Assembly (NCBI GenBank): GCA_964538065.1
Contig: CAZIDG010000007.1
Location: 25,412 to 89,411, forward strand
DNA: 64,000 nucleotides
Reading direction: 5' to 3'
From: G963664225 sp964538065
GTDB lineage: Bacteria > Verrucomicrobiota > Verrucomicrobiia > Limisphaerales > UBA1319
Below the pieces are notes generated by a model, which was given only the letters and a program-made list of their open reading frames with translations, ran no database searches and was not told where the DNA came from. A program made the position numbers and the translations under genes. Shown piece after piece: positions 57,001 through 64,000 of this stretch (the stretch's first letter is position 1; the number at the start of each line of letters is the position of its first letter).

Positions 57001-57722
57001 CCGATGTAAATGGACTCAAGCTGGTCCACCACACCCGACGGCATGGTGGCATTGCGCACAACATCCAGGTCACCGTTCTTATAAAATGTCGTGGTTCCCG
57101 AGCTTCGGTTCTCTTCAATCTGCCACATCTGGAAGTCGTTTTGTGACAGCACAGACGCCGACATGATAACGTTGAGATCATGTCCGGTGGTGTCATCCGC
57201 AAAATGGCTGCCCAAATATCCATTGGCGTCGTAGGCAATCGCCCATCCTTTGTCATAAACCGCCGTCCACGGCCGCGCGCCGATGATCTGCGGACAATCC
57301 CCCTTGGACGCATTCAGGCGCTTGGCCACGAAAAAGCAGGTCCAACTGTCGGATTGGGGCTGCAAACTGGCGCTGTTGGGAATCTCCAGCACATTGCTTA
57401 CGCCATCGAAGCGGACAACGGGCTTGCCATTGAGAGCATCACCCACCCAGCGGGGCTGCTCCTCTTCAGAACCCCCGGCCCGCGGGCCGGCATGATTCTG
57501 GGACGCGCTTTGGTCCAGCCACGCCGTCACCTGTCCGGAAGCGTTGGTGGAGACTCCGGCATCAGCCTTCAACCACAAGGCAAGACCGTCGTTCACGGGC
57601 GTCTGCGCCTGGGTGGAAGCCAGACCGGCCATTAAAGACAGGACGCCGCACCAACGGCGGCACGTTTGATAAACAACCTCAATCGAGGCCCTTTGCTGGG
57701 GGGATTTCCAGAATGGATTCAT
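54028..57722 (-). CDS. Secreted multi-domain lectin-like protein (two LamG, two Ig), with a real sequence gap near its end
   Basis: The start is the ATG for MNPFWKSP; a signal-like segment ends STQAQ. Domains: LamG-like 1 (about 40-275; GLALWLKADAGVSTNASGQV), an Ig-like domain with DADDGVKKVDFFANNAL, LamG-like 2 (LQLWLKADSGVTADETGVV), a second Ig-like domain (SDGRVVRVDFYNGTAIL), then two related jelly-roll modules (DYSDTFTTNTIRTDGLYNN; DYSDTFSISDKRADGLYND). The 100-N gap at 54117-54216 is not flanked by duplicates, so bases are truly missing. Beyond it the frame ends WTEIVGAASPYTAPIG ... YYRVRR with TAG at 54030-54028. It is probably a surface polysaccharide-binding protein. It begins the - strand operon that runs to 45970. 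Confidence 0.78.
54117..54216. other. Scaffold gap without flanking duplicate
   Basis: 100 Ns of unknown true length. Unlike the other four gaps, no shared sequence flanks it, so part of the second jelly-roll module and the linker to the C-terminal domain is missing. Confidence 0.9.
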
Positions 57723-58014
57723 AGCATGTCGGTTTATTGTTTGGGTCACTCTGTTAACATATCATATAGGTTTACGAACGCAGTTCAAGCTTTTTCGGTG
57801 TTATTTGTAATTGCGCTCCTGGCCATCCACCGCCCGTTCGCCTTCGCCGCCGTATTTTATAAGGTGGCGGTTCCAGACAAGGATCGCGAGGGACTTCCTG
57901 GGAACCTATTTTTTGTGAAACAAGCGATTTATGTTGTACGCGAGACACCCTATATGTATCATATCCTACATGTATGCGCCGTCCCTCCATAGCCATGGAA
58001 TCGATTCCCGTTGT
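57723..58014. promoter_or_regulatory. Divergent promoter region of the rhamnosidase locus with candidate regulator sites
   Basis: 292 bases between the lectin-type gene (-) and the GH78 gene (+). TAACATATCATATAGGTTTAC at 57755-57775 resembles TAACATACCCTATAAGT at 63957-63973 upstream of the GntR gene. A second AT-rich site at 57951-57975 has the perfect inverted repeat ATGTA-N8-TACAT and contains CCTATATG. The string TTTTTTGTGAAA at about 57911 matches the region upstream of 39884. These are candidate operator and promoter elements only. Confidence 0.35.
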
Positions 58015-61000
58015 ATGAGACCGAATATCCTCCCGTTTAAACCATCGCTGCCTCAGCTCATTCTTGTGCTCCTGCTGGCCGTCGGATCGCTTTTCATCCA
58101 CGCGGCCGTTGTCTCCGTGGGAGAATTGCGATGCGAATACCGGGATAACCCCCGGGGGCTGGACGTCGCCCAGCCTCGCCTAAGCTGGGTCATGTCCTCG
58201 GAGCTGCGCGGCCAGGCACAAACCGCCTACCAGGTGCTCGTGGCCAGTTCCGCCGACATATTGGCCAGGAACGAGGGCGATCTCTGGGACTCCGGCAAGG
58301 TGATGACCAACCGGACCCTCCATGTTGTTTATCAGGGCAAACCGCTCAGTTCCCGCGCGCCTGCATTCTGGAAGGTGCGCCTGTGGGACAAGGACGACCA
58401 GGCATCCGACTGGAGCGCCCCGGGATCCTGGACCGCAGGCCTCCTGGCGGCGGGCGATTGGCAGGCGAAATGGATTGCCGATCCGGAGAGCATTACCAAC
58501 GGGCAGACTCGGAGCCCGCTCAATGGATATCACAGCCAGATTGCCGCTTCAGAGAGTGTCCAAAAATGGGTGGCCATTGATCTGGGCCAGGCCCAATCCA
58601 TCGATGCCGTGCGGTTGTTTCCTGCCAGGCCCTATGATTGGCAGCCCGACACCCCGGGTTTTCTTTTCCCGGTCCGCTTCAAAATCGAGGCGGCTTCAAA
58701 ACCGGATTACTCGGATGCGCAATTGGTGGTGGATCGAACCCAGGCCAACGAGGTGAATCCCGGCACCAACGCCCCCTCCTATGCCTTTAATGCCCTGTCC
58801 GCCCGGTATGTTCGCTTGACGGTGACCAAACTGGCCCGTCGCGACGGCAGCAACTATGCCCTGGCGCTCGCCGAAATGCAGGTTCTCTCATCAGGACAGA
58901 ATCTGGCCTTGGGCAGGACGGTCACGGCCCTGGACACGATAGAGACCGGCCCATGGGCCAAAGTCAACTTGGTCGATGGCGTATTGAAAGCCGTGCCGCC
59001 AGGAGCCGTCCAATCCGCCCTGCCGGCCACAATGGCGCGCAAATCCTTTTCACTGAATGCCAGCGTCAAGCAGGCCACCGCCTATGTCACTGGTCTGGGG
59101 TTGTATGAGTTCCGCATCAATGGCCATCGGGTTGGAGATGGCATTCTGGCCCCCGAATGGACGAATTACCGGAAACGAATCCAATATCAGGTTTTCGATG
59201 TCACCAGCCTGTTGAAAGAAGGCGCCAATGCGATGGGCGCCATGCTCGGAGAAGGATGGTATGCCGGCCGCTTGATGGCCGTCGGGTTCAATGCCTACGG
59301 TTCGTATCCACGGTTTCTATGCCAGGTCGAGATCGAGCTGACCAACGGTCAAACATACACCGTTCTGAGCGATCCCTCCTGGCGCACCACCATCCATGGC
59401 CCCATACGAGCCTCCGGCATTTACGATGGCGAGGAGTATGATGCGCGCAAGGAACAAGCCGGATGGGATGCGGCGGAGTTCGACGATGCCTCCTGGAGCG
59501 CCGCCCAGGCCTTCGACTTGGGAAGCGCCCAGTTGGTCTGGCAGCGCAACGAGCCCATTCGCGTCATGGAAGAACTCAAACCCGTCAAGATGACCACCCC
59601 CTCAACCGGAACCTATATCTTCGATTTCGGACAAAACATGGTGGGTTGGTGCCGCCTGAACCTGAAGGATGCGACGGGAACCACCGTGAGAATCCGGCAT
59701 GGAGAAATGCTTAACAGCGACGGCTCGCTCTACACGGCCAACCTGCGCGGAGCACCGCAAATCGATCGCTACACCTTCAAAGGAGCCGATGTTGAGGTTT
59801 TTGAACCGCACTTCACCTATCACGGCTTTCGTTATGTGGAATTGACCGGGCTGAAGGCGGCGCCCACGGTCGATTCGATCATTGGCCGCGTGTTTTATTC
59901 CTCGGCGCCGGACAGAAGCCAGTTCGAATGTTCCGACGCCATGATCAACCAGCTCATGCGCAACATCTATTGGACTCAGCGCGCCAACCTGATGAGCAGC
60001 CCCAACGATTGTCCCCAACGGGACGAGCGCTTCGGCTGGATGGGTGACATCCAGGCCTTTTCCCAAACCGCCATTTTCAACATGGACATGGCCGCCTTCT
60101 TCAGCAAATGGGTTCGGGACATCCGGGACGACCAGGCCAGCGATGGGCGTTATCCTGATTTCGCCCCCCACCCGGGCGATCCCAACGTGAGCTTCTCAGG
60201 CGTTCCGGCCTGGGGGGATGCCGGCACGGTCGTCCCCTGGCGGATGTATCAGAACTACGCGGATGACCGGTTGCTCGCCGAGCATTTCAGCTCCGCCAAG
60301 CGTTGGGTCGAATATGTGCGCAAGCTGAATCCAAACCTGATCTGGTCCAACGGCAGAAACAACGATTACAACGATTGGCTCAATGGGGACACCCTGATCC
60401 AGACTGGTTGGCCAACAACCGGGGGCGCAGTGCCTCAGGAGGTGTTTGCCACAGCCTTCTTTGCCCATTCCACGGAAATCGTGGCCAAAATGGCGCGCGT
60501 CCTCGGGCAGACCCAGGATGCCACCACGTATGAGACCCTGTTCGCCCAGATCAAGGCTGCCTTCAACAGAAAGTTCGTTACCGCCGATGGCCATGTGTAT
60601 GGGGACACCCAGGCCGGTTACGCGCTCGCGCTGCACTTCAACCTGTTACCGGCCAGCCTTCGCCCCAAGGCGGCGCAATATATGCTGGCCGGCCTGAAAA
60701 AATACAACGGCCACCTGTCCACCGGCATTCAGACCAGCCATCGTTTCATGCTCGAACTGACTCGTTGCGGTTATCAGGACGAAGCTTATCGCATCCTCAG
60801 CCTCCGGGACTTTCCCTCCTGGGGCATGATGATCGAGAACGGGGCCACCACCATCTGGGAACGCTGGGATGGCTATGTCAAAGGGCGCGGGTTTCAGGAT
60901 GCCGGCATGAACTCCTTTAATCACTGGGCCTTTGGCGCCATTGGCGAATGGGTGTGGCGCAACATCGCAGGCATCAATCCAGACGACTCGGCGCCCGGTT

Positions 61001-61500
61001 ACCAGCAATTCATCATCGCGCCACGCCCTGGCGGCGATTTAACCTGGGCCCGGGCATCCTACGATTCGATTCGCGGCCGCATCATCAGCGAATGGAAGAT
61101 TGAAAACGATGCGTTTGTCCTCAATGTCACCGTGCCGCCCAACACCTCGGCCACGATCCATCTGCCGACCATCGCGGCGGGATCCATTACCGAGGGAGGC
61201 AGGGATATCAAGCAGGTCGAAGGGATCACCTTGCAGGGAGTGGAGTCCGGCTGCGCCGTGTTGCGTGTCACCTCGGGAACGTATTCCTTCCGGACACCCT
61301 GGCGCAAAACCACCGCATTGATCTACCGCCGGAGCGCCAACCAATTAACCCTGTCCTGGGCCAGCGCCAACGACATCCTTCAAGCTGCTGCCGGTTTGCC
61401 GCAAGGGACGAATTGGTCCGATTATTCCAACACTTACTCGAGCGCGGTGGTGGTTAACTGTAACCAAGACAACATGTTTTACAGGCTCCGGGGACTTTAA
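58015..61500 (+). CDS. Alpha-L-rhamnosidase, GH78, large secreted form
   Basis: An 1161-residue secreted enzyme. The signal peptide is LPQLILVLLLAVGSLFIHAA. Then come the N-terminal rhamnosidase domain (LRCEYRDNPRGLDVAQPRLSW), an inserted F5/8-like region (WVAIDLGQAQSIDAVRLFPA, SARYVRLTVTKLA), the core beta domains (GTYIFDFGQNMVGW, FEPHFTYHGFRYVEL) and the (alpha/alpha)6 barrel with the clear acid motif NDCPQRDERFGWMGD and TTIWERWDGY in the base region. A C-terminal extension ends NMFYRLRGL, the ending shared by other large secreted proteins here. It removes alpha-L-rhamnose. It ends 11 bases from the converging SDR gene. I start at the ATG giving MRPNILPF. Confidence 0.92.
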   Translation: MRPNILPFKPSLPQLILVLLLAVGSLFIHAAVVSVGELRCEYRDNPRGLDVAQPRLSWVMSSELRGQAQTAYQVLVASSADILARNEGDLWDSGKVMTNRTLHVVYQGKPLSSRAPAFWKVRLWDKDDQASDWSAPGSWTAGLLAAGDWQAKWIADPESITNGQTRSPLNGYHSQIAASESVQKWVAIDLGQAQSIDAVRLFPARPYDWQPDTPGFLFPVRFKIEAASKPDYSDAQLVVDRTQANEVNPGTNAPSYAFNALSARYVRLTVTKLARRDGSNYALALAEMQVLSSGQNLALGRTVTALDTIETGPWAKVNLVDGVLKAVPPGAVQSALPATMARKSFSLNASVKQATAYVTGLGLYEFRINGHRVGDGILAPEWTNYRKRIQYQVFDVTSLLKEGANAMGAMLGEGWYAGRLMAVGFNAYGSYPRFLCQVEIELTNGQTYTVLSDPSWRTTIHGPIRASGIYDGEEYDARKEQAGWDAAEFDDASWSAAQAFDLGSAQLVWQRNEPIRVMEELKPVKMTTPSTGTYIFDFGQNMVGWCRLNLKDATGTTVRIRHGEMLNSDGSLYTANLRGAPQIDRYTFKGADVEVFEPHFTYHGFRYVELTGLKAAPTVDSIIGRVFYSSAPDRSQFECSDAMINQLMRNIYWTQRANLMSSPNDCPQRDERFGWMGDIQAFSQTAIFNMDMAAFFSKWVRDIRDDQASDGRYPDFAPHPGDPNVSFSGVPAWGDAGTVVPWRMYQNYADDRLLAEHFSSAKRWVEYVRKLNPNLIWSNGRNNDYNDWLNGDTLIQTGWPTTGGAVPQEVFATAFFAHSTEIVAKMARVLGQTQDATTYETLFAQIKAAFNRKFVTADGHVYGDTQAGYALALHFNLLPASLRPKAAQYMLAGLKKYNGHLSTGIQTSHRFMLELTRCGYQDEAYRILSLRDFPSWGMMIENGATTIWERWDGYVKGRGFQDAGMNSFNHWAFGAIGEWVWRNIAGINPDDSAPGYQQFIIAPRPGGDLTWARASYDSIRGRIISEWKIENDAFVLNVTVPPNTSATIHLPTIAAGSITEGGRDIKQVEGITLQGVESGCAVLRVTSGTYSFRTPWRKTTALIYRRSANQLTLSWASANDILQAAAGLPQGTNWSDYSNTYSSAVVVNCNQDNMFYRLRGL

Positions 61501-61511
61501 CGAAAGCGGGA

Positions 61512-62327
61512 TCAGATCGAACCGGCGTATTTGGAATCCTCGCCCAAGCCTTCCGGGCCCATGCCGTGGTAACCGCCATCGACCATCAGTTCGGTGGCGG
61601 TGATGAAGCTGGCCGCTTTGCTGCACAGGAACACGACAGGCGCGGCCACTTCCTCCACCGTCCCCAATCGTCGAAGCATGTGGAACTTACCCCAGACAGG
61701 CTCCCACTGTTCCCGACCGCCCTTGGCCGCCTTATCGACTTCGCGCGTCCAAATCCACCCTGGGCTCACGGTGTTGACCCGGATGTTGTAAGGCGCCAGA
61801 TCCATCGCCATGCAACGGGTCAGTTGGTTCACCGCCCCCTTGGCGCCGTTATACGTCCATCGATTGGGCTGGGCGATGTGCGCTGAAATGCTCGACAGGT
61901 TCACAATGGCCCCGCCGCCGTTCGCCTTCATGGTGGCCATCACAAGGCGAGCCATCGTGGCATACGCAATCGGACCCACCGTCATCGCGCGCAACCAATC
62001 CTCGCGGGTGGCCTCCGCCCCCTTGGCAATGAAGGAGAAGGCATTGTTCACCAAAATGTTCACTTTTCCCCAGCGTGCAAGCGTGGTCTGGACCAACTGC
62101 CGGCAGAACTCCTCCTGCGCCATGTCGCCCTGCACAAATTGCACAGGGCATCCTTTTTCGAGCAGCTCCTTTTCGGTCTTCAGGCCCCCCTCGCTGATTC
62201 CGCTGAAGGTGACCGATACGCCATTGGCGCACAACGCCTCCACAATGGCCCGCCCTATCCCCGTTGATCCGCCGGTGACGATGGCGGCCTGGCCTTCCAA
62301 GTCTTGAAATGTTGGAGTGTGTTCCAT
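61512..62327 (-). CDS. Short-chain dehydrogenase/reductase (classical SDR)
   Basis: A 271-residue NAD(P)-dependent oxidoreductase. It has the TGGSTGIGRAI cofactor motif, ILVNNAF, the Ser in IVNLSSISAH, and the catalytic Tyr-Asn-Gly-Ala-Lys in RWTYNGAKGAVNQL, then NTVSPGWIWT. In this setting it may oxidise L-rhamnose or another deoxysugar or its acid in a non-phosphorylated pathway, which is inference. It is the last gene of a three-gene operon, 26 bases after the cyclase-family gene. Confidence 0.9.
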   Translation of the reverse strand: MEHTPTFQDLEGQAAIVTGGSTGIGRAIVEALCANGVSVTFSGISEGGLKTEKELLEKGCPVQFVQGDMAQEEFCRQLVQTTLARWGKVNILVNNAFSFIAKGAEATREDWLRAMTVGPIAYATMARLVMATMKANGGGAIVNLSSISAHIAQPNRWTYNGAKGAVNQLTRCMAMDLAPYNIRVNTVSPGWIWTREVDKAAKGGREQWEPVWGKFHMLRRLGTVEEVAAPVVFLCSKAASFITATELMVDGGYHGMGPEGLGEDSKYAGSI

Positions 62328-62353
62328 GCCCTGTTTGTTTTAATGTTTCATAT

Positions 62354-63010
62354 TTAGTGTACAATCCCAACCGCGCGAATGGGAGATCCATCCCGCCCTT
62401 TGATATTGAGGGGAAAGCCAATAAAGATGAATCGAGAGGACAGTTGCTCCAGCCCCTTCAACCCTTCCACAAGCACGATCTCGGTTCCCCTGGCCAAAAG
62501 GATTCGATGACATTCCAGCCAGTCGGCGCTGGGAGTCGGTGTATCCATCCCCAGCATGGCAATCTTTCTGGAGGCAATCCATCGGGCCGCTTCCAATGTC
62601 AACGTGGGGAACTGGGTAAAATACTCTGCCTTCCCGAACATGCGATCCCATCCCGTGCGGTAAAATATGCGCTTCCCAGGTTGAAACAGCGTCTCATGGG
62701 TCAGGAACATTTCAACGGTAAGCGGCGTTTGAGCAGCAAGGGCGCCGTTCGGTGCAAAGTCGATGAACGCCGCCTCCCCATAAAAACGCCCCAAGTCCAG
62801 CATGTCGATGGTCGCGCCATCCTCCCAAAAATGGTAGGGGGCATCGACATGCGTGCCTTGATGGGTGGCCAGGCTGAGCTGGGTCATGTTGTAACCCATC
62901 TTGGCAACGGTGTGGAATGCGGACACGCTGATCTTGGGGTCCAACGTAAAATTCAACTGTCCATCTTCCAACGGGTGAGATAAATCAACTATTTTGGACA
63001 TGGGATTCAT
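62354..63010 (-). CDS. Cyclase-family (kynurenine formamidase-like) metal-dependent hydrolase
   Basis: A 218-residue protein of the cyclase/kynurenine formamidase fold. It begins VDLSHPLEDGQLNF and carries the metal-binding HxGTHxDxPxH motif as HQGTHVDAPYHF, and ALGMDTPTPS-like IAMLGMDTPTPSADW. The family contains arylformamidases and isatin and other lactone- or amide-opening hydrolases, so a lactonase role in a sugar-acid route is possible but not shown. An AAAGG sequence six bases before the ATG supports the start at 63010. It lies 35 bases after the GntR gene. Confidence 0.85.
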   Translation of the reverse strand: MNPMSKIVDLSHPLEDGQLNFTLDPKISVSAFHTVAKMGYNMTQLSLATHQGTHVDAPYHFWEDGATIDMLDLGRFYGEAAFIDFAPNGALAAQTPLTVEMFLTHETLFQPGKRIFYRTGWDRMFGKAEYFTQFPTLTLEAARWIASRKIAMLGMDTPTPSADWLECHRILLARGTEIVLVEGLKGLEQLSSRFIFIGFPLNIKGRDGSPIRAVGIVH

Positions 63011-63045
63011 CGTTCGCCTTTACATAACACCATGGTCCCATCGGA

Positions 63046-63822
63046 TTACCTGCCCGAGGCGGCCATCTCCTCCTCCAGATCTTTTTGCGCCATGGCCAGA
63101 TGCTCCATCATCGCTTTTCGGGCCCCCTCCACATTGTGGCGCCGGACGGCATCGAGGATTTTCGTGTGATGACGAATCACGATATCCGTGCCGGAATGGG
63201 AAATCGTGCGCACCCTCGATTCATGCAGCAACCCCGAAACCGTGTCCATCAGAAGACCGAAAATCGGATTCCTCGCTATTTCGGCAAGGATGCGGTGAAA
63301 ACGACCGTCTATCTGGATCTTCTTTTCGAGCGTGGACGCCCGGCCCAATTCGACAATCGTTTCCTCCAATCGGGCGATGTCCTCAGGTTGCGCCCGCTCG
63401 GCCGCCAAAGCCACCATCTCCGATTCCAACGGACGCCGGACTTCGAGCAGATGCAGGAGTGTGCCGCCGCCCCTTCGGAGAAGCGTCGTGAGGCTGCTGA
63501 CGACCGTTTGCGGATCCACCGGTTTCACCCGGGGCGCACGGCCTTGGGAAACTTCCACCAACCCCTGCCCGCGCAAACCCCGCATGGCTTCGCGAATCAC
63601 CGTACGGGATACCCCGTAAGACCGGGCAAGATCACCCTCTGAAGGCAAAACACCATCCTCCCCAAACTGGCCGGCAAGGATGCGCGTCTTGATATCCTGC
63701 AGGACCGTCGCCACCATGTCCGTGCGATGAATGATGTCGATGGGCCTCACGCCGTCCGCCTTTTGTCCGCGTTGAGAAACCTTCCCTGTCGGAGTTGAAA
63801 TGGAATTCTGATGTTTACTCAT
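63046..63822 (-). CDS. GntR-family transcriptional regulator, FadR subfamily (FCD domain)
   Basis: A 258-residue regulator. The N-terminal winged helix-turn-helix is at about residues 30-100 (LPSEGDLARSYGVSRTVIREAMRGL, then GLVEVSQGRAPRV). The C-terminal FCD ligand-binding domain includes EVRRPLESEMVALAAERA, DGRFHRILAEIARNPI, and HTKILDAVRRHNVEGARKAMMEHL, with His residues that bind metal in related proteins. FCD regulators of this kind usually respond to sugar acids or other carboxylates. It heads the operon with the cyclase-family hydrolase and SDR and probably controls the divergent rhamnosidase genes. Direct repression is inferred from position. Confidence 0.9.
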   Translation of the reverse strand: MSKHQNSISTPTGKVSQRGQKADGVRPIDIIHRTDMVATVLQDIKTRILAGQFGEDGVLPSEGDLARSYGVSRTVIREAMRGLRGQGLVEVSQGRAPRVKPVDPQTVVSSLTTLLRRGGGTLLHLLEVRRPLESEMVALAAERAQPEDIARLEETIVELGRASTLEKKIQIDGRFHRILAEIARNPIFGLLMDTVSGLLHESRVRTISHSGTDIVIRHHTKILDAVRRHNVEGARKAMMEHLAMAQKDLEEEMAASGR

Positions 63823-64000
63823 TTAGACCGCCCATATTTGCAAAAGAAACCATTCGAATTGTCACCCGCACACCTGCACAAGTTACCCGCTGCACTCATT
63901 CGGTGCATGGCAGCCATCGACGCGTCGCCCAATGGCCTCACCTCGCGAAGAGTGATAACATACCCTATAAGTAAAACACCAGCATATTGATGCAAGCCGA
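63823..64000. promoter_or_regulatory. Upstream region of the regulator gene
   Basis: The last 178 bases of the window. No gene is supported. TAACATACCCTATAAGT at 63957-63973 resembles the element at 57755 in the main divergent promoter and may be an operator for autoregulation. Confidence 0.35.

Noticed and set aside
1..64000. CRISPR arrays, rRNA operons or intact insertion sequences
   Set aside because: No regularly spaced identical short repeats, rRNA-like sequence, transposase or integrase was seen.

Overview
This window is a scaffold fragment (five runs of 100 Ns) that looks like an uncultured member of the Verrucomicrobiota. The grounds are a Minf_1886-family protein encoded beside leuS and cinA, a prepilin-type protein inside a sugar-degradation operon, several alpha-L-rhamnosidases of family GH78, and many very large secreted multi-domain proteins, six of which end in an FYRV-like C-terminal motif. 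Strong Shine-Dalgarno sites are scarce. Four of the five N runs are flanked by the same 55 bases on both sides, so those genes are intact and only look broken.

Layout. 0-11 kb is housekeeping: agmatine deiminase, a half-size TauE/SafE permease and a ferredoxin on the + strand; a leuS / small membrane protein / Minf_1886 / cinA operon on the - strand; an exported xylose-isomerase-like TIM-barrel protein; and a SNF2-type helicase. 11.4-21.6 kb is one tightly packed + strand array with many start/stop overlaps: a YjiM-type double-cubane cluster protein, a SAM methyltransferase, two further 2-hydroxyacyl-CoA-dehydratase-family subunits, a BadF/HgdC-type ATPase activator, then selA, selB and a selD fused in frame to an AhpD-like thiol domain. 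Converging on it from the - strand (21.6-23.0 kb) are the selenocysteine tRNA gene, a small membrane protein that ends Cys-Pro-Thr-UGA with a hairpin just downstream (a candidate selenoprotein), and a membrane polyferredoxin of the NapH type. This 11.4-23 kb selenium and low-potential-electron island is the most interesting part of the window.

23-34 kb holds secreted proteins of unknown role (a carboxypeptidase-regulatory-repeat protein with a thioredoxin-like end, two related secreted proteins around a membrane protein, and a four-repeat lectin-like protein). 34-45.7 kb holds an ACT-domain protein, an NAD-dependent epimerase, a truncated group II intron sitting directly after a terminator, a discoidin/Ig-type secreted protein, a protein made of four tandem copies of one module, and an SGNH esterase that carries the same module.

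45.7-64 kb is a catabolic locus for a rhamnose-containing polysaccharide. A - strand series runs LamG-type lectin, prepilin-type protein, 2-hydroxyacid dehydrogenase, two GH78 enzymes. Divergent from it is a third GH78 enzyme, which converges on a GntR (FadR-type) regulator / cyclase-family hydrolase / short-chain dehydrogenase operon. Related short AT-rich motifs lie in the central divergent promoter region and upstream of the regulator. No CRISPR array, rRNA, integrase or intact insertion sequence was seen.
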